Source of the DNA: Candidatus Aphodousia faecipullorum
GTDB lineage: Bacteria > Pseudomonadota > Gammaproteobacteria > Burkholderiales > Burkholderiaceae_F
NCBI GenBank assembly: GCA_018714205.1
Contig: DVNR01000053.1
Coordinates: forward strand, 62,001 to 126,000
Direction: 5' to 3'
Length of the DNA stretch: 64,000 bases
Shown: piece by piece, positions 59,778 through 64,000 of the stretch
How positions within the stretch are numbered: position 1 is the first letter of the stretch
Layout: each line of letters opens with the position of its first letter
Translations under genes and position numbers: made by a program
Notes under the pieces: generated by a model
Told to the model about the DNA's origin: nothing
Database searches by the model: none
What the model saw: the letters and a program-made list of their open reading frames with translations, nothing else

Positions 59778-61220
59778 GTGAATACCCGTTCGTTATTGCA
59801 TGTTCTCAGCGTGGCTATTTTAGCCGCCTTTGGCTCACAAAGCCTCGCACAGTCGGCTGTTTCATTCGGCGTAACCTCGTCTTTTTCAGCAGTTCCAGTC
59901 GTGTCGGCTGAAACTGAAGCTAATGCTACAGAGGTTACGACAAAAGAAGGCGTCGAAACACCGAATGCTCTATCGACACCATCTGTCCAATCCCCCGCCA
60001 CCGCAGGACTTTCCTTGAGTGTTCCCGTTCAGACAGATGCAACAACGTCAACCGCGCAAGCAGTAAACATCCCTAAAATTGCCGTGATTTTACCGCCAGT
60101 AAACAGCCCTTTCGATGGAATTAATGACGCCATCATCAAAGGAATTGAAGCCGCAAACAACAAAGCTGGAACACCAGTCGAAATACTCCCATTGCACCGA
60201 AAAGCTGGACAGAATGCCATGTCTCAGTTGCAAGATGCGGCACTAATGGGTGCTGTTGTCGCTATTGGACCGATGACCCGAGATGAAGTGGCAGAAGTCT
60301 CTCGGTTAAATTTCTTGCCATTACCTGTTGTAGCCCTCAACCGATCAGAACAAACCGGGCTTTCTCCCAAATTAATGATCAATTTCTCGCTGTCTGCAGA
60401 AGAAGAGGCCAAACAAATTGCTCAAATTGCGATTGCCGCCCTTCCCGCGACAAACTCCAAAGGCGAAAAGCCAAAAGTGATCATTTTTGAGGTATCAACT
60501 CCGCTAGAACAACGTATCGCCAATGTTTATGTTCAAGAACTGCAAGCGGCACAGATTCCTTTTGAACGTGTGCAACTAACCCAAGAGTTAATGAACCAAC
60601 CTCGCTTTTACGAAAGCCTTCAATCTGACATAGCGAAACCCAAACTAGAAGCCTTACCGAACAGAAAAGAGGATCCCTACAACTACAATCGTGTTAAAGC
60701 TCGCAATGATCGGCTCATGTCAGAATATCGCGCACAACTCGCTTTTGCCGAACCCCCTTACTTTGCCGCTTTGCTTGCCATGGACTCTCGTACAGCGGCT
60801 TTAGTCACACCGCGCCTGCCAAGGTTGACAAGGGCATGGGGCACAAGCCTTGTAAATCCTGGAGACACTAGCCAAAGTTACATTGCCTCATTAACGTATG
60901 ACCTTCGTAATGTCGGCCTTGTCGAAGCTCCGCTCGTTTTAAACCAATCAGGTGCCACCCCGGCCAATTTGGCGTCCGATACTATCCCCAAAGACGCATT
61001 GGAAAGACGACTGTACGCCTTTGGTACCGACGCGTTTCGCTTAGCAACCCAGTGGATGCACTGGCAGAAACAAATTGAATTTAACGGAGACACTGGCAAA
61101 CTCTACTTAAATGCTGACGCAAGCGCGGAAGTTGTTCGTCATGCGCAGCCAGCCATCATCGAGCCAAACAAGATCCGAGCCATTTCGGCACAAAAGCTAA
61201 TTGAACCCATTGATCGGTAA
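59778..61220 (+). CDS. LpoA/LppC-like penicillin-binding protein activator (periplasmic)
   Basis: Signal-peptide-like N-terminus MNTRSLLHVLSVAILAAFGSQSLAQ (GTG start); periplasmic-binding-like fold (KIAVILPPVNSPFDGINDAIIKGIEAA). Confidence 0.8.
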   Translation: MNTRSLLHVLSVAILAAFGSQSLAQSAVSFGVTSSFSAVPVVSAETEANATEVTTKEGVETPNALSTPSVQSPATAGLSLSVPVQTDATTSTAQAVNIPKIAVILPPVNSPFDGINDAIIKGIEAANNKAGTPVEILPLHRKAGQNAMSQLQDAALMGAVVAIGPMTRDEVAEVSRLNFLPLPVVALNRSEQTGLSPKLMINFSLSAEEEAKQIAQIAIAALPATNSKGEKPKVIIFEVSTPLEQRIANVYVQELQAAQIPFERVQLTQELMNQPRFYESLQSDIAKPKLEALPNRKEDPYNYNRVKARNDRLMSEYRAQLAFAEPPYFAALLAMDSRTAALVTPRLPRLTRAWGTSLVNPGDTSQSYIASLTYDLRNVGLVEAPLVLNQSGATPANLASDTIPKDALERRLYAFGTDAFRLATQWMHWQKQIEFNGDTGKLYLNADASAEVVRHAQPAIIEPNKIRAISAQKLIEPIDR

Positions 61221-61234
61221 CATTTTTTGCAATA

Positions 61235-63061
61235 ATGAGCACTCTTATTACTTTGCAAGCCGCAGAGCTTGCCTTTGGAGATTTACCCCTACTGGACAAG
61301 GCTGACTTAGTTATTCAAGAAGGTGAGCGTATTGGTCTAATCGGACGAAACGGCACAGGGAAAAGTTCCTTACTAAAAGTTATCGCTGGCATTGATCGAC
61401 TTGATGACGGAAAGAAAACGGTTAAGGATGGCCTTCGAATTGAATATGTTGAGCAAGAACCTGCCTTGCCAAAGGCAGATACGCTCTTGCAGTCCTTGCT
61501 TTTTCGCGCTCAATTTGATGAAAGCACCGATGAGAGACAAAAATGGCAATTTTTAGCCCGGTTGGAGGAATATCTTCACCGCTTCAATCTGAATGGAAAT
61601 AGTCGTCCAGACAGCGTCTCCGGTGGAGAGCGCAAACGCGCGGCGTTGGCGCTGGCTTTTGCCAGAGAAAACGATCTGCTGCTGCTTGATGAACCGACCA
61701 ATCATTTGGACATTGACGGCATTCTAACTTTGGAAAATTGGATACGTTCCGAATACCGTGGAAATAAAGCCGTCATGCTTATCACGCATGACCGGGCTTT
61801 CCTGGACGCTGTTTCCACTCGGATTGTTGAATTGGATCGGGGAATGCTCAGAAGTTACCCGGGTAACTTTTCGGCTTATGAAACGCTAAAAGAAGAGCAG
61901 CTTCAGATTGAACAAACAGAAAGACGAAAATTCGATAAATTTTGGGCTCAGGAAGAAGTTTGGATAAGAAAGGGGATTGAGGCGCGTCGCACGAGAAATG
62001 AAGGACGCGTACGTCGTCTGGAAAGACTTCGTGAAGAGAGGGCCGCTAGAAGAGAAAGTATTGGACAAATCAATTTAAATATTGATGCAGGGACAAAAAG
62101 CGGCAAAATTGTTGCTGAGCTAGAAAATGTCAACCTATCTTTTGGAGAAAAGACGATAGTTCGCAACCTGAATTTCCGTTTGCTTCGAGGGGATCGGTTG
62201 GGACTTATCGGTCATAATGGGATTGGTAAAAGCACGCTAATTTCACTAATCCTTGGCAAAAGGCAACCCGATAGCGGATCGGTCAAGTTAGGCACTAACC
62301 TACAAATCGCTTACTTTGACCAACTTCGAGCCCAATTAGATCCTAACAAGACCGTTGCAGAAACAATCTCGCCCGGTAGTGAATGGATTGAAGTCGGTAA
62401 TGCGAAAAAGCACATTATGGCCTATCTCGCTGATTTTCTGTTTCCTCCTCGTCGAGCAAATGTCCCAGTTGCCAACCTATCAGGCGGAGAGCGAAATCGT
62501 TTATTGCTAGCAAGACTTTTTGCTTTGCCGGCCAACTTATTAGTCCTAGATGAGCCAACAAACGACTTAGATATTGACTCATTGGAGCTTTTGGAACAAA
62601 CACTGCAAAATTACCCCGGGACTTTGATTTTGGTTAGCCATGACAGACGCTTTCTGGACAATGTGGTCACCGAAGTGTTGGCTCCGGAAGGTGAAGGCAT
62701 TTGGCGAGAGTATGTTGGTGGATATTCAGATTGGTTAAGGTACCGCCCGCTTCCCAAAGAAGAACCGAAGACGGTTGTTCAGACCAAAATTATCCCTAAG
62801 CGAGCCAAACCTGAAAAAATCAGGTTGAGCTTTAAGGAAAACAAAGAACTTAATGAATTACCAGAGCGATTAATCAGCTTGGAGCAAACTCGTGATGCCT
62901 TGCTAGCCCAAATGAATGAATCTGACTACTTTAGTCGGTGTACACCTGAAGAAATTAAAAACAATGCCGACAAGCTTGAAAGCCTGCAGATCAAAATTGA
63001 CGAGGGCTATCAGCGCTGGGAATTTTTAGAAACCAAACGAATGCAAAGTGAGCAAAAATAG
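61235..63061 (+). CDS. uup: ABC-F family ATPase (Uup-like)
   Basis: Two ABC domains (GRNGTGKSSLLKVIAG; GHNGIGKSTLISLI), SGGERKRAALALAFA, LLDEPTNHLDIDGI; C-terminal coiled coil. Confidence 0.92.
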   Translation: MSTLITLQAAELAFGDLPLLDKADLVIQEGERIGLIGRNGTGKSSLLKVIAGIDRLDDGKKTVKDGLRIEYVEQEPALPKADTLLQSLLFRAQFDESTDERQKWQFLARLEEYLHRFNLNGNSRPDSVSGGERKRAALALAFARENDLLLLDEPTNHLDIDGILTLENWIRSEYRGNKAVMLITHDRAFLDAVSTRIVELDRGMLRSYPGNFSAYETLKEEQLQIEQTERRKFDKFWAQEEVWIRKGIEARRTRNEGRVRRLERLREERAARRESIGQINLNIDAGTKSGKIVAELENVNLSFGEKTIVRNLNFRLLRGDRLGLIGHNGIGKSTLISLILGKRQPDSGSVKLGTNLQIAYFDQLRAQLDPNKTVAETISPGSEWIEVGNAKKHIMAYLADFLFPPRRANVPVANLSGGERNRLLLARLFALPANLLVLDEPTNDLDIDSLELLEQTLQNYPGTLILVSHDRRFLDNVVTEVLAPEGEGIWREYVGGYSDWLRYRPLPKEEPKTVVQTKIIPKRAKPEKIRLSFKENKELNELPERLISLEQTRDALLAQMNESDYFSRCTPEEIKNNADKLESLQIKIDEGYQRWEFLETKRMQSEQK

Positions 63062-63161
63062 TCACTAACACCATTCGCCGACCAAGTTAGCCTGTTGGGA
63101 TTAAAACGGCGCAGGTGAGTTAAAATCCACTCATCTTTTTTGGCATTACCAGAGGAATATT

Positions 63162-64000
63162 GTGAAAGATACGTCACAGAGCCGTTACGAGGCGCTTTGT
63201 CAGTTAAAAACATTGGATCAATTTGTCCCAGCCCGTGCAGCAGTTGCACCCCACACAGAGGCATTGCGCCAATTTGATCGGCGTACAAACTCCTGGGAGC
63301 GTATATCGTACCGGGACCTAAATGACCGAATCACCCAATGGCGCAAAGCCTTTGCAAAAATGGGCTTTGTCAAAGGTACTCGCATCGCCATTTTGTTGCC
63401 AAACGGAGTTGATGCTGTCTGCTGTGACCAAGCGGCTTTAGCTAATGGCTACACACCGGTCCCACTTCATGCCATCGATACCGCGGGCTCCAGCGCTTTT
63501 ATCCTTGCGGACAGCCAAGCAAGTGTTTTAGTTACAAACCGCCTAAGCCGTTGGGATTCAATTTTTTTGACCGGCATCGAGATGCCGAATCTGAAGCACG
63601 TTATTTTTACAGACGAATCTGCGCCAGCTCCCCGCAATTGCTCTGCCAAACTTTGGGATTTGGAAAATTGGCTCGCGATTGGTCATGACGTCACACAACT
63701 ACCAACAGGTCCTAAAGAGGAAGATCTCGCAGCGATTGTTTATACATCAGGTACAACCGGACGCCCTAAAGGCGTTATGCTCACCCACAAAAATGTTGTT
63801 CGCAATGTCATCAATACAGTAGCCACTGTCTTGCCCAATCCTCAGCCTGGTGATGTTTTCTTGTCATTTTTACCGCTATCACACACTTTTGAACGCATGG
63901 CGGGTTACTACCTTGCTCTTGGCATGGGTTGCACAATTGTATTTAACCGATCGATTCAATTGTTGGCAGAAGACTTTCGAACAGTGCGTCCAAACGTCAT
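63162..64000 (+). CDS. AMP-binding long-chain acyl-CoA synthetase, truncated by window end
   Basis: GTG start at 63162; AIVYTSGTTGRPKGVMLTHKNVVRNV; FLPLSHTFERMAGYY; open at window edge. Confidence 0.9.
   Translation, partial: MKDTSQSRYEALCQLKTLDQFVPARAAVAPHTEALRQFDRRTNSWERISYRDLNDRITQWRKAFAKMGFVKGTRIAILLPNGVDAVCCDQAALANGYTPVPLHAIDTAGSSAFILADSQASVLVTNRLSRWDSIFLTGIEMPNLKHVIFTDESAPAPRNCSAKLWDLENWLAIGHDVTQLPTGPKEEDLAAIVYTSGTTGRPKGVMLTHKNVVRNVINTVATVLPNPQPGDVFLSFLPLSHTFERMAGYYLALGMGCTIVFNRSIQLLAEDFRTVRPNV

Noticed and set aside
1-64000. CRISPR arrays, IS elements, prophage or integron structures
   Set aside because: No direct-repeat/spacer pattern, transposase, integrase or phage structural gene seen; neighbourhoods are housekeeping

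Overview
The window is a compact, mostly housekeeping segment of a bacterial chromosome. Gene order (kdsD-kdsC-lptCAB-ptsN-rapZ, lolB-ispE-tRNA-Gln-prs-rplY-pth-ychF, ftsEX-rpoH, gpmA-envC-ctpA) and protein character suggest a betaproteobacterium of Burkholderiales type, possibly Sutterellaceae-like; the taxonomy is inference. I support about 63 protein-coding genes, one tRNA-Gln(TTG), one clear SAH riboswitch upstream of ahcY, and several intrinsic terminators. I saw no CRISPR array, IS element, prophage or rRNA. I found no unmistakable new multi-gene system. The best second-look items are: (1) a stand-alone soluble FtsK/SpoIIIE-type motor with its own terminator; (2) an overlapping mtnA / class II aldolase / small di-Cys protein operon resembling a DHAP-shunt module; (3) structured 5' leaders before metK and rplY; (4) absence of rpoN-hpf and hprK from the otherwise conserved lptB-ptsN-rapZ block; (5) genes whose start codons abut a terminator or a divergent neighbour.
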